Assembly: GCA_023053545.1 (NCBI GenBank)
Contig: JAKZAN010000001.1
Location: 10,374,565-10,438,564 of the forward strand
Length of the DNA: 64,000 nt
Reading direction: 5' to 3'
DNA from: Lepidurus packardi
Lineage: Eukaryota > Arthropoda > Branchiopoda > Notostraca > Triopsidae
Shown here: positions 1 through 15,423 of the stretch, piece after piece
Numbering within the stretch: the first letter of the stretch is position 1
Layout: each line of letters starts with the position of its first letter
Notes under the pieces: generated by a model
What the model was told of the DNA's origin: nothing
Database searches by the model: none
What the model saw: the letters and a program-made list of their open reading frames with translations, nothing else
Program-made: the position numbers and the translations under genes

Positions 1-1117
1 AAAAGAGTGGGTACTTGGACAGCGACCTAGTGACCATCGAACCTCTGCTGGAGCGAGCATACGGCAATTCTTGTGTTTCCGGATATAGAGGCATAGCAGT
101 TTCCAAGGGCATGTCGCCCAGGAGGCAGTTTTTTCCCTTGATGGTCGTGGTGGTAGTGGCTCCTTATTTCGCACTGGAGAAATAAGTTAGCCTCAGAAAC
201 ATTCGATTATCCTACGTTGAATGGTCGCTTTAGCTAACTGGGTGCACAAGCGGACTTGAATACCGGTGACCGTTGGCTCGGTACTTTTCAAAACGTGAAG
301 TGGTTGGGTAATGATGAATTCTTTTTTCACGCCGCCAGTGCCTTTGAATTTGACGCTTCCACGATTGGATCTCAACAGTGAACGACCTGATAGAGCAAAT
401 GGTAAAATCTTTAAATGCTGATCAAGTCCTACATCCTATTGGGTTCATTGGTCTTGTACACTTTTTTGTTATTGTAGAGGAGTTAAAGCGTTTGTTGACG
501 GTTAAACCAGAAACTATACAGCCTGAAATGCCTCCCGACCACAGTTCCCCACAAAACTTTCCGAGTACGTAGTTTCTTTAAAATCTATTTGTGATAAACT
601 TGGTAAAATCATGCTCGATGACATGCCAGTTCATGCCCTCGCAGCGTGCTAGCGAATTTCTTGGTCCATTTCTAGTAGGCGAGTTTCGTTGTTCTGTAAT
701 TTATTTAAGGTAAATCACGGCATTCCTTGAAAATATCCAACGCTCACAATGCCCAAGTCTAATAAAATACGACGCAAATATAAATTCGAAAAAAAATAGG
801 TAGAAGTGTGTAAATATAAAAAAAAGTTCGCAAGTCACGAATGTCTTTCTGTTTTACAAGAGCAATATTGAATTCTCTTGTAAATTGCTTCACACTGTTG
901 GAGCTAGTTAAACAAATGACTCATTTTCCTAATTTATACCACGGGGTAAGAATAGACCCTTGTCTCGATAAAGATACCTATAGAGCCTCTTTTCTAAAGA
1001 AAAGAGGAACAGGGAGTATTTGTATAGAGGTATAGAGGCGAAAGGGCAGAGGTACAAGGATCTATCCCTATACCTGTCGGCACATATCAGCAGCGTGTAT
1101 CGAATTAATTTTTAGAA
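1..1117. other. Unassigned left edge, possible terminal exon
   Basis: No gene could be recognised here. On the minus strand, an open stretch from about 390 down to 193 follows an acceptor-like site (pyrimidines then CAG near 390) and encodes about 64 residues containing GSVKFKGTGGVKKEF before a TGA. It could be the last exon of a gene whose other exons I cannot find. The rest is AT-rich and has no coding signal. Confidence 0.25.
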
Positions 1118-1847
1118 TTGGGCAAAATTGCATATAGTGAGATCAAAAGTAACTTGATGCGCCCTGTTATCTTACACAAAGACACGGTTTTGTGTAAAAG
1201 TATACATTTGTCAGGTGAAACAGTGCGATGTAGTGTACCCTCTCCGATGATTGAGAACAACCCTATTGACTTGCAAGCGACAATGGCAGCAATAACGTTT
1301 CAGCAAACGTTGATGGCACAGCAATTTGCTTCGGGATTTGGCGGACTATCTACTTTACCACCACTTTCTGTATCTCCCACAGGTTCGGATCTCACTCAAA
1401 GTATTTCAATACACAAACTTTGATCGACGAGCCCTATCTTATCACGTTCTTTCCTTGTTTTTGTAGACGTCTTGACTAAAGCATTAGCTTCGACAACGTC
1501 CAGAAGATCCAGATCTGATAAGAAACCCATTCCGGATGAAATGAAGGATTCCAAATACTTCGAACGTCGAAAACGGAACAATTTGGCTGCCAAGAAATCC
1601 CGTGATGCCCGCAAGATGCGCGAGGATCAGGTAAAGAAGCTGGTAGGTGTCACTTTTCATCTTTGCTGGCCTGTTTCTATGGAAGTAACAGAAAATTCGT
1701 TATTAGGTCGCAATTCGAGCCGGTTTTCTAGAGCACGAGAACTCAATTTTGAGAACTCAGGTTTCTACTTTGAGGGAAGAAGCCATGTCTCTGCGCCAGT
1801 TATGGATCCAGAAGAAAAGTAGCATTATGAAGCGTGATCTAGATTGA
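1118..1847 (+). CDS. PAR/HLF-type bZIP transcription factor, 3' part of gene
   Basis: Three exons join in phase: ~1118-1400, 1467-1630 and 1707-1847 (introns of 66 and 76 bp, GT-AG). The protein reads through [20 protein letters not shown], then the basic region [18 protein letters not shown], and crosses an intron into [18 protein letters not shown], the zipper of HLF/TEF/DBP and fly Pdp1 proteins. Such factors bind D-box sites (TTAYGTAA) as dimers in the nucleus. The splice inside the bZIP, just before the VAIRA segment, and the phase-perfect joins make the model strong. The 5' end is unresolved: the first exon may begin at the in-frame ATG at 1247, or upstream exons may exist. The ALDH gene begins about 360 bp downstream on the same strand. 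Exact subfamily (HLF, TEF or Pdp1) is inference. Confidence 0.85.
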
Positions 1848-2204
1848 TAATGAAAAATATGGATATATTAGTTTTACTACCAAACGTGGCGTTCTTTTTT
1901 ATCCTAAGTAGTGATTATTTTGATGGATTTGATGCATTCCAAGCATTTTTCGGTGATGTTACGTACCTGTATTGAAAGCCATTCGTTTTCATGTAAGGCT
2001 ATCGCGCCAAATTGAATTTGGGCGTGGTCTATTTCAGCAGCCTTTACGGTTTCACGGGAACGGCGGTTTGCAGACCAAACCTAGTGGCCGTCGGTTACTC
2101 GGTTGTTTTAGTAGTGCGTAGATCAGATAGACAAGTAAACAGACGTGACATTCATACTCAGTTATTCCTGATTTTTCGTGCCAATACAGAACAGTTGTTT
2201 CATT
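1848..2204. other. Short intergenic interval before ALDH
   Basis: This holds the 3' end of the bZIP gene and presumably the promoter and 5' UTR of the aldehyde dehydrogenase gene. An overlapping open frame from 2012 runs into the ALDH first exon in another frame and looks like a shadow. No clear TATA box was seen. Confidence 0.4.
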
Positions 2205-5200
2205 ATGCATCGTTTAGTCAAAAACGTTTCTTCCTCAGTGCGCTTTCTGCCAAAGATTGCCAATCAACTGCCTTATTCCGCTGCGGCAACCATTCCTCAG
2301 CCGCAAAACAAGCCAGATGTCAAATTTACTGGGGTAAAAGTTCTCCAAAAAATTGTGGGAAATTGCTGAACTCAAATTAATATTTTATAAACAGTAGTCA
2401 CGCTTTTTAATATAGATCTCATTAATTATTAGTCTGAATCATGGTTGCTTTACTTCCTTTTCGTATAGATTTTCATCAACAACGAGTGGCATAAATCAGT
2501 TTCAGGCAAAACGTTCCCCACGATTAATCCCACCACGGAGGAAGTTATTTGTGAAGTCCAAGAAAGTGGCGAGGTAATTCACTATGTATTTATTCAACGG
2601 TCAAATGGGTCTTGGCTTGCTACCTGAAATAGCATCTCGAGGAAGGTTACTATACTCCTAATAAATACAGTGAAACCAGTTTAAAACGCAATCGTTTAGC
2701 ACGAAAAACTTGTCAACACAAAATGGTATTCCGGTCCGGACAAAACGCAATGTAATTCGTACATTTGTTTCCTTTTAACACAAACCAGAAACCACTTAAC
2801 AAGAAAAAATTTCGCGTCTTGGAGGAACGAAAAGGAAGTTTGGTTGTATGAAAATATTTTTGGACGACAAAATACTTTTGTCTTCTTACCAACCGCCGCC
2901 CCCTGCCAATGGGAAGTACTCAGTTATTAAGGGTTGTAGTCTATTTAGGGTTGTAGAGCCTTAGCAATTTTTGTCTTTCTCGCCCCAACAGTCTGCGGGC
3001 AGTCAAAATATTTCCTTTTTATTTACAGTCTGTTAAAATACTTTAAAATGTATTATTTGTGCTTTAAAATGTATAGACTGTCAATGTACGAGTATAAAGT
3101 TGCATATTAACTCTGTTATCACGACAGTTTTTTTTTATTAACTAGGGTTTTTGTATATACAGTATCCAGGCCCGTACCCACGATTTTTTTTCGGGGGGGG
3201 GGTTTTAACCCGAGAACTTGAAATCCTATTTTTTTCGTATACCATCTTAATCTATCAAGTTTTCCATATAGAATGTTCGAGCTTCAAAACAGTCAAACAA
3301 AACCAAAGCTCCATTCGAAATAAACTTCTCAAGTACCATATGCTAGAAAAACGTATATTTTTCATTTGCGGAAACATTTCGGGAGGGGTTTAAACCCCCC
3401 GAACCCCCCCCCCCCCCTGGGTACGGGCCTGACAGTATCTGTTAGCACGAATTCCTTTTAACACACAAAAATATTTCGGCCCCTTCGATTGCGTGTTAAG
3501 CGGCTTTCACTGTAGGGCCTGTAATCGTCTTACTGATAAGCTCTTTGAATCCTTTCCTAAGCCATCATTTGCCGTACCCTCCATCTCCAGTTCGTTAGTA
3601 GTCTTTACACTCTGATTTATCTTGACAGTATAACCGATAAACTAAGCAGCCCTTCTGTTTACTTTGTTTATTAGGCTGATGTTGACAAAGCTGTGCAAGC
3701 CGCTCGTTCTGCCTTCAAGTTAGGCTCAGCCTGGCGTACGATGGATGCATCGCACCGAGGAACTTTATTGAATCGTCTGGCTGATTTGATGGAGCGAGAC
3801 AGCGTTTACTTGGCTTCTTTGGAAACGCTCAACAACGGAAAGCCCTATACCAATTCGCTGGCCGTAGACGTGGCTGCCAGCATCAAATGCTTGCGTTATT
3901 ATGCTGGTTGGGCAGACAAAGTGCAAGGCAAAACCATCCCAGCAGACGGAGACGTCTTTGTGTATACCAGGCACGAACCCGTGGGTGTCTGTGGCCAAAT
4001 TATTCCTTGGAACTTTCCTTTATTAATGCAGGCATGGAAATTAGGCCCTGCTTTAGCCACAGGTTTTCTTCCTTAACACTTGATAATTTAATTTCACGCT
4101 GAATACTAATTCCTTTAATTTTATTGTCTTTTAGGGAATACTATTGTTATGAAGCCAGCTGAACAAACGCCCTTAACTGCCCTTTACGTGGCAGAATTGA
4201 TCCGAGAAGCTGGTTTCCCTCCTGGAGTGGTTAATATTTTGCCTGGTTATGGCGAAGCAGGAGCTGCAATTGCTGAGCACATGAACGTTGACAAAGTAGC
4301 TTTTACTGGGTCAACAGAGGTTAATATATTATATTTCTAATCTTAGTTCATTTGTCTTTCAAGTTTGAAGGTCAGTTACTCACTTGTGTTGACCTTGAAT
4401 TAGGTAGGGAAGCTAATTCAGCAGGCCGCTGGGCGAAGCAATATCAAACGAGTTTCACTAGAACTAGGCGGAAAATCACCCAATATCATCCTTAAGGATG
4501 CAGACATGGATTACGCAGTTGAAATGGCCCATTTCGGTCTATTTTTCAATCAGGTATAATTACTGGGTTCCAAAATTGATCCTCTTTGTTTCTAATGCTT
4601 TGTCAAGGGCCAATGCTGTTGTGCTGGTTCGAGAGTCTTTGTAGAAGACGCCGTTTACGATGAATTCGTGGAACGCAGTGCTGAACGAGCCAAAAAGCGA
4701 ATTGTCGCTAATCCCTTCGATCTAAACTGCGAACAAGGACCCCAAGTGGACCAAGAGCAGTTTACGAAGATCATGTCCATGATTGACTCGGGAAAGAAAG
4801 AGGGAGCTAAATTAGTAGCTGGAGGAGAACGCTTTGGCCAGAAAGGCTACTTTATTCAACCCACAGTGTTCGCAGATGTGAAAGACAACATGCGGATTGC
4901 CCAGGAAGAGGTTAAAAATAAGCGGAAAGGATTTGATTGAAAATCCGTTTATCGTTTAAAACTTGAAACAGATTTTTGGGCCCGTGCAACAAATCTTGAA
5001 GTTTTCATCCATGGAAGAAATCTTGGAAAGAGCCAACAACACAGTGTATGGCTTAGCAGCTGCAGTGTTTACCAAGGATTTGGATAAAGCCATGTATTTA
5101 ACACAAGGCCTGAAAGCTGGAACAGTCTGGTAATTAATTCCAGCTTTAATCAACATTAATATACTTAGCTATTTCTTGTGTTTATTATTATTTCGAATGT

Positions 5201-5350
5201 AGGGTCAATTGTTATGATCATTTGGAAACCCAAATTCCCTTCGGAGGGTTTAAGCAGTCTGGTCTTGGGCGCGAATTGGGCGAATATGGTTTGCAAGCCT
5301 ACACTGAAGTGAAAAGCGTGGTCATTAAAGTGCCCCAAAAGAACAGCTAA
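2205..5350 (+). CDS. Aldh: Mitochondrial aldehyde dehydrogenase (ALDH2 family)
   Basis: Eight exons: 2205-2333, 2469-2573, 3675-4062, 4135-4319, 4404-4553, 4608-4910, 4972-5129 and 5203-5350. All junctions are GT-AG and in phase, giving about 521 residues (family about 500-520). It oxidises aldehydes such as acetaldehyde to acids with NAD+. The N-terminus ([15 protein letters not shown]) is basic and hydroxylated, as in mitochondrial presequences. Visible motifs are the cofactor-binding [22 protein letters not shown] of the Rossmann fold, the general-base glutamate in LELGGKSPN, and the catalytic cysteine in GQCCCAGSR. The C-terminus [16 protein letters not shown] is intact, and I see no disabling change. 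Intron 2 is unusually long (1.1 kb) and holds a transposon; the others are 52-135 bp. It converges with the vanin-like gene. Confidence 0.96.
3167..3431. mobile_element. hAT-like MITE in ALDH intron 2
   Basis: A 265-bp element has perfect terminal inverted repeats (CAGGCCCGTACCCA at the left, its reverse complement at the right). It is bracketed by an identical 8-bp duplication ACAGTATC at 3159-3166 and 3432-3439. Subterminal G-runs and C-runs also pair. An 8-bp target duplication and CAG ends are typical of hAT elements. There is no transposase, so it is non-autonomous. The intact duplication suggests a fairly recent insertion (inference). Confidence 0.88.
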
Positions 5351-5803
5351 ACAGTTAACTGTATTTGGGCGTTTTCGCTTACACCTGTTACTTTAAAATT
5401 TCCTTATCATATATCACGTATTTCAGACACTTGTAGTTTTTTCAAAAAAGTGTTTATATCCTATTATTGGTTAAAAGAATATATTAACTCCAATGTTTAA
5501 ACGCTAAGGAGCATTCTTTTCGGGAAAAAACGCGACAAACTTGGTCGTAAATAGCTACAGAACAGTTGATCATTTTACTGAATCTTCCTTCAGACAGAAA
5601 CATTTTAGCTATTGATTCCATTAAGGGATGTTTACCTTGTACTGTTTACATAAATATATTTCAATTACGATTTGGAAACTCAGGGGCCTTTTTTCTTGCA
5701 TTTCTAATCTCGTTCATAACAGCGACCGAAAAGAGACGCAGTGAGCAATCCAGAAGTTGTGGGTCTGGCCAAAATTAACCTCCCATCGGTTTCAACCTGG
5801 GGA
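5351..5803. other. Convergent 3' intergenic interval
   Basis: This lies between the stop codons of the ALDH (+) and vanin-like (-) genes and should hold both 3' UTRs. It is AT-rich with no supported coding sequence. Confidence 0.5.
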
Positions 5804-7438
5804 CTAAAAACTTTTAACTAAATGTTTTAAGATAATTGATTCACTCACAAAATATTGTTTAGGAGCTAAGGCTATTCCGTCTAATATGACTTGAGGGAAA
5901 ACGTATTGCGTTTCAAAGCTTCCGGCGAGGGTCAAATACTCGAAAGTGGCATTGGAATGGGTCCTACCATTCCCACATTGATCGGTATTAGCACCACAAG
6001 TTTGGACGATACATATTTGCAGAAAGTACTGGCCTTCGGCTGTGTGGAGCCCACTGAAGGCACCCAATGCAAAATTTTCTTCGTCAGGAAAATTTCCTTT
6101 CTGGTACTCGGCTATGCAGCAGAAATTCCCATGGCACACTTTCTCGTTTCCTTCGTTAGCTTCCAAGATAGCCCATTGGAAGGAGTCGTAAAATAATTCA
6201 GACCCGAAACTGGGATTTGCAGTAAGATTGGACATGGAAGCGGACGCATTCCAGTTAATTTGCTCGTAAAAAGGTCTATGGATGGGCAAATCGGCGATGA
6301 GCAATTTTCCGCTTTGGTGGCTGACATCGTCGTCATGGTAGAAATCGATGGGTCCCCGCGCAGAGTAAATCCCCGAGCCCGTGCGATTCTGTTTGGGCTG
6401 TCGTAAATTAGCAGCCAGCAGATTAACGCCATTGCCTTGGGCCCAAGCGGAATGGAAACTAATAGCTGGGAACAAAGGCAACACGTTTTTCCAAGCCGTA
6501 GGCAATAAAATAGTGTCCACTAACTTCGTTAATTCAATTGCCGGCACTAAAACAGTTAAGAAGATAACGTTACAAATTGCATGCGCTATTTTCACAATTA
6601 TTTTACCTTCAAAAAGGATGTCAAAGCAAGTAATGAAGCCGAATCGTCCAAGGGGCGTATCTACACTAATTATTTCCGGTATTGAAGGTTGATTCCAATA
6701 CGTTTTCTCACCTTCGAAGAGATTCTGCTTGTGATACCTACGAAAAAAATATTTAGAAACATAAAACCCACAATTGGCTTATTTTTACCGAGCAATTAGT
6801 TGACCTTGATTATCGAACATGATGTCGGTATTGTAAAAGTAGAAGCCTCCGCTGGGGCAATCGAGCTGACTCGAGCTACAAGCCTGTTTGTCGCCCATAT
6901 TCATTGCTAGGAACATTCCGTATTTGCGGGCTAAGCAACTCGCGCGAATTTGGATCTCTGCATTTGCATACCTGAAGCACAACAACACTATAAACTGTTG
7001 TCGTCTGTACTGCCGAGTTTTCTTGTTATACTTTAAGGAATCCAAGCAAGGATTCCAAGTTTCCATTTGGGGATCTGGAATGTATTCCAAAAAGGGTTGT
7101 AAAGTTACCCGTGTCCAGACTAATCCAAACAAGCCGTCTTCAGGAAACACGATAATTTCTGCTCCCTAATTTTAAGTTTGAAAATAATGCAAATAATTAA
7201 TTTTTTAATGTACTTTTTCTTTGGCTGTAGCCATTTGGACTTCGTAAATGTCCAAAACTTGGAAGACGTGAGTTAAAGCTGACGTGCGACTGCAAGGAAG
7301 AACTAGGCAAGACTTGGGCACGGGGGAAAGTAAATGTTCGTAAACCGCGCTTCGAAAGGTGATATTAGCCTTTGCGCTCTCTGGTATGGCGGCAACGGCG
7401 AAAAGCACGAATAATTTGGCCCATATTAAGTTTTGCAT
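5804..7438 (-). CDS. Vanin/biotinidase-like amidohydrolase (nitrilase superfamily)
   Basis: Five exons in minus-strand order: 7438-7214, 7165-7032, 6971-6789, 6737-6607 and 6546-5804, about 471 residues. A signal peptide (MQNLIWAKLFVLFAVAAI) implies secretion or GPI/vesicle targeting. The nitrilase triad is visible: Glu in IIVFPEDGLFG, Lys in YHKQNLFEGEK and Cys in GFITCFDILF. The vanin C-terminal domain follows, with CHGNFCCIAEYQ, ALGAFSGLHTAEGQYFLQIC and ETQYVFPQVILDG. Vertebrate vanins cleave pantetheine to pantothenate and cysteamine, while biotinidase releases biotin. The sequence alone does not settle which substrate is used here. The initiator at 7438 is preferred because the hydrophobic core starts right after it; an in-frame ATG at 7456 exists. 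Introns are 48-60 bp, and two are multiples of three without stops. Confidence 0.93.
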
Positions 7439-7456
7439 TGTGCTTTTTAAATCCAC

Positions 7457-10400
7457 ACTAGTTGAAGCTATCCATAGACTATTTTTTTCTTGTTGATTTG
7501 ATTTCTTCGCAGGGCTACTTTATAATAGTTTTATTGATAACCAGAGGACAACGAAAGGGGACTTCGTACCTTAATTATCTTGTCTAGAATGCAGAGAAAT
7601 TATCAGATTTAGTGCATTTAGTAGTCTGAATAGGCGTCGCAATCATTATCACAGACAAGATTACGTTTGCGCTAAACGGGAGGTATGTTCGTTAGTCATG
7701 GTTGTTTGGTTGAGTTTATAGGCGGGCTACATCTGTCAATGGCTATTTGTCGTCGTCCGCTGCTTTTGATCAGGCGTAGCTGAAGCTCGGCTGAAGGCGT
7801 CCAAAATAGCTTCTAAATTGCTCACTTGGTGGCGTAAAGGGCTCGAAATCGGCCTGAGAATATACAATAAATATTCGTTGACCGTTTTTAGGCGCCATAA
7901 AGCTTGTAGCAATCGCACGTGCGATTCAGAGTTTAGATTTTGAAGCTTTCTTCCGAATCGGGTGGTCGATTTTCTAAATATTCTCAAACTAACTTGGTGT
8001 CGTCTTCCTATTATGGCGGATGGATTTTATCACCTGATCCATTATTCCAACTTACCATTTTATATGTGATAAAACATTAAACGTTCAAATGACGGTATTA
8101 AAATTGACGGGTTACGTCATTTTCTATCATACGTCATATTCTGTCAGAATCATTTGCATAACCATCGTTACCTAATGTCTGTCATTTTAAGATGCACATT
8201 GTGTAATTTCTCAAGGCTAGAAAGAAAACAAACTGTTATGGTAATTAGCGGCTATATCGAACACAACGGGCCTTTATTATCTCTGTTAAGGCTAGAATGC
8301 GTGGGGAATAAAATGTGGGCTGGATAATGCAGGAAATAAGTTAAAGGAGTTAAGGTATGTGTGTTTGGTAGGCGTGGTCCAAAAGCATACGGCAGGCTCT
8401 CTTCTAAGTCGCTGTGTTGGCGTTAATTAACTGTCTGTCCCCGCTGGGACCAATTAGCCTCGGGGGATTCCAAGTTGGGCAAGTGCCACCTCGGGGCTAA
8501 TGAGCACGTCTTAGGGCTCTTCATTAGGCGGGCCCAAATGGCAAATGCTTCACCTCTCACCTCCAATGACTTCCCAACGATCTGACTTTTGCTAGACCAT
8601 GCTTTGCACCCAGCTCATTTGCATACAGAAACTCTCTTGATTAAGCTAGCCAGCATCTTTTCCTACTTTATGTCTCGTTGGTATAGATCTATACCACGCG
8701 TCTACCCCAAAGCCTTTCTCTCGATAAGTTCCTCAACTTTCTTCGCTCAAACTATAAGCGAATTACGAGTTTCCGTTCCGCTTCCTGGAACTTCAGGATC
8801 GTACTTACTATACTTACAACTCACATCGTTTCGTTTCCTTGTTCTTTGGAAGCTACAAAGGGATTTCTAAAGCACAGAGTGATTTCAAAAGTAATTTTCA
8901 GTCTATTCCAATTATTTATTGATTGAGGTAAGACACTTACTTAACAAATGTCACTTTATCTACAAGGAAAAATTTTTGCAAAATTTTGTATTCCAAGAGT
9001 CTCCTCTAACAATTTTTTTACATAGTTCAGCGTGAAAATTTGACTGCAAACTACCATTACGTTAGGCATGCATTACTTTTAGAATACTTGGATAGAAAAA
9101 TAATGCTTCCCATTTTTGCCATAATCTCTGTATCACTGTTTTCGTCGTGCTTTGGGAAATGGGTGTAGAGTCGAGGTGGTGAAAGAAAAGGACAATTCGA
9201 AGGAACTGATTGGGGTCCCAAAATGGCTGTCTTTGGAGGCTACTGGCTATCTTAGAAACATGGAAGATGGGGGCAATTTGTGTCGCAAGTTAATTGGAAC
9301 TCGACTCTCTTGAGTTTTTCTTTAAAGGTTGTTGGAATTTTTGTTCGAAAAAACTACATATTCCAATGTTAGTCGGAAAAAGATGGCGATGGTGTTCAGC
9401 ATCCATTTGCCAAGTGTCGCGGACTGTTTGGTGTGCTGTTTGGTGTGTGGGCACATCTCATTAGTGATGCTGGGGGGTCGGGTGGGGGGATGCTGTATGG
9501 TCATTGCCAAAAAGCTTAGGGATTAGAACCCTCTTAGCACCCTAATCGAATTAAATGACTTTCCCCCCAACTATCCGTTTCATGGTAGGGTGGGGCTGTC
9601 GTCACCCAACAATGTGGCAGCCTTAATTGCAACCGAAAGCCATCCAATTAATCCTCAACATTGCTCCCGCGTGCCTTGCGAGACTCTATATAAGTGTGGC
9701 TATTTCTTCGCCTTTGTTCCTTGATTCGAAAGTTTTTTCTTGACAAATGATGCTCGTATGTGCTGCGAGTAATTTAGCCAGATTGCCCAAGATGTGGAAG
9801 ACGATCAGAGAGAGAGAGAGAAAGAGAAAGAAAAGAGATTGGGAATGCGTTGGAGGGGGGTGGATCTAAACGGGGTAAGAAATGAGATGCTGTGTGCTCT
9901 GGAGTAGTTACAGCATCTTCTCAAATATATTTATGGGGGAGAGCATTGTTGGGGCAATCAGCGCTAGAAGCCTTGGCCAACAAGAGGAGCAAGCCAGTTG
10001 GAAGAAAAGACGGCTAATCGACGCTTTGCCCCAGCTTTGTGTCCAGATTGGATTTTTTTCGGTGAGCTTTATTTTTATTCCCGGACATCTCAGCTTTTTG
10101 GCTTTCAAGCCGATGAGTTTCTCCTCATTTCTTTCTTTGGTGGGTAATTGGCATGATGGCTATTGTCTGCTCGAGCTGTATATTCTGACAATCCCTCGCC
10201 ATGGTGTTCGGGTCACGTCTCTCTCCTTCTTGGCCGTCGTTGAAATTTTATGGTCAAAGGGCAAAAGACACCGGAGAGCGATCTATGAATTCTTGTCTGT
10301 TTGCTGGAAAATGGATGGATTTCTTCGTCGGCTGGTTTGTACTGATTGGTCAGGCAACAGCGCAAGACGTTTGGGTTTGGGCTCTTCATCTGCGCCTTGT

Positions 10401-10751
10401 CGCTGCGTCCTTCCTGTGCATATATATAAATCTTATATGTGCAAAGATTCTAAAAGATTTCCGCTAGTTTCCGAAAGGGCTGTCGATTAGAAGTAAACTT
10501 TTTAGCTAAGGAAATGAGTCAGGTATTTAAGAAAATTTTAGCTACAAATTTGTTAGGATTAGCATTTTTAGGAAAGGAAATTCATCCGTTTTAAAGTTAA
10601 GTCGAATGTATTGTTCAGTTTTTGCACCGCAGATTGCACATAACGCCAAGCAAGCGTTTTACAAGCTATACAGTTTCATTGTTGGCATGGTTTGAGAAAC
10701 ACAGGAGAAAAGAGAAATTGGCACAATTAAAGTTTTTGCAGAGCATTTTTT
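7457..10751. other. 3.3-kb non-coding interval, probable cis-regulatory DNA near mnx
   Basis: No gene was recognised. A minus-strand open frame at 7736-7987 (83 codons, non-ATG start) has no familiar motif. At 8400-8560 the GC rises and several TAAT/ATTA homeodomain cores occur (CAATTAGCC, CTAATGAGC, TCATTAGGC). At 9540-9660 there are more. A TATATAAG box at 9687 and a GA-rich tract at 9805-9840 suggest a plus-strand core promoter. A 202-codon ATG-initiated frame at 9882-10490 lies downstream of it but matches nothing I know. Confidence 0.4.
9687..9694 (+). promoter_or_regulatory. Candidate TATA box
   Basis: TATATAAG sits in a locally GC-richer stretch. The CT-rich sequence GCCTTTGTTCCTTGATTCG lies about 20-35 bp downstream, where initiation would occur. 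No confident plus-strand gene follows, so it could drive a non-coding transcript or be a chance match. Confidence 0.3.

Positions 10752-15423
<4,672 letters not shown>

Noticed and set aside
2012..2380. 122-codon plus frame over ALDH exon 1
   Set aside because: The other frame gives the presequence and joins in phase to the [17 protein letters not shown] exon.
5891..7169. Plus-strand frames opposite the vanin-like gene
   Set aside because: The minus strand carries the nitrilase triad and phase-correct exons.
7736..7987. 83-codon minus frame near the vanin-like gene
   Set aside because: Non-ATG start, no motif; tested splice joins gave stops.
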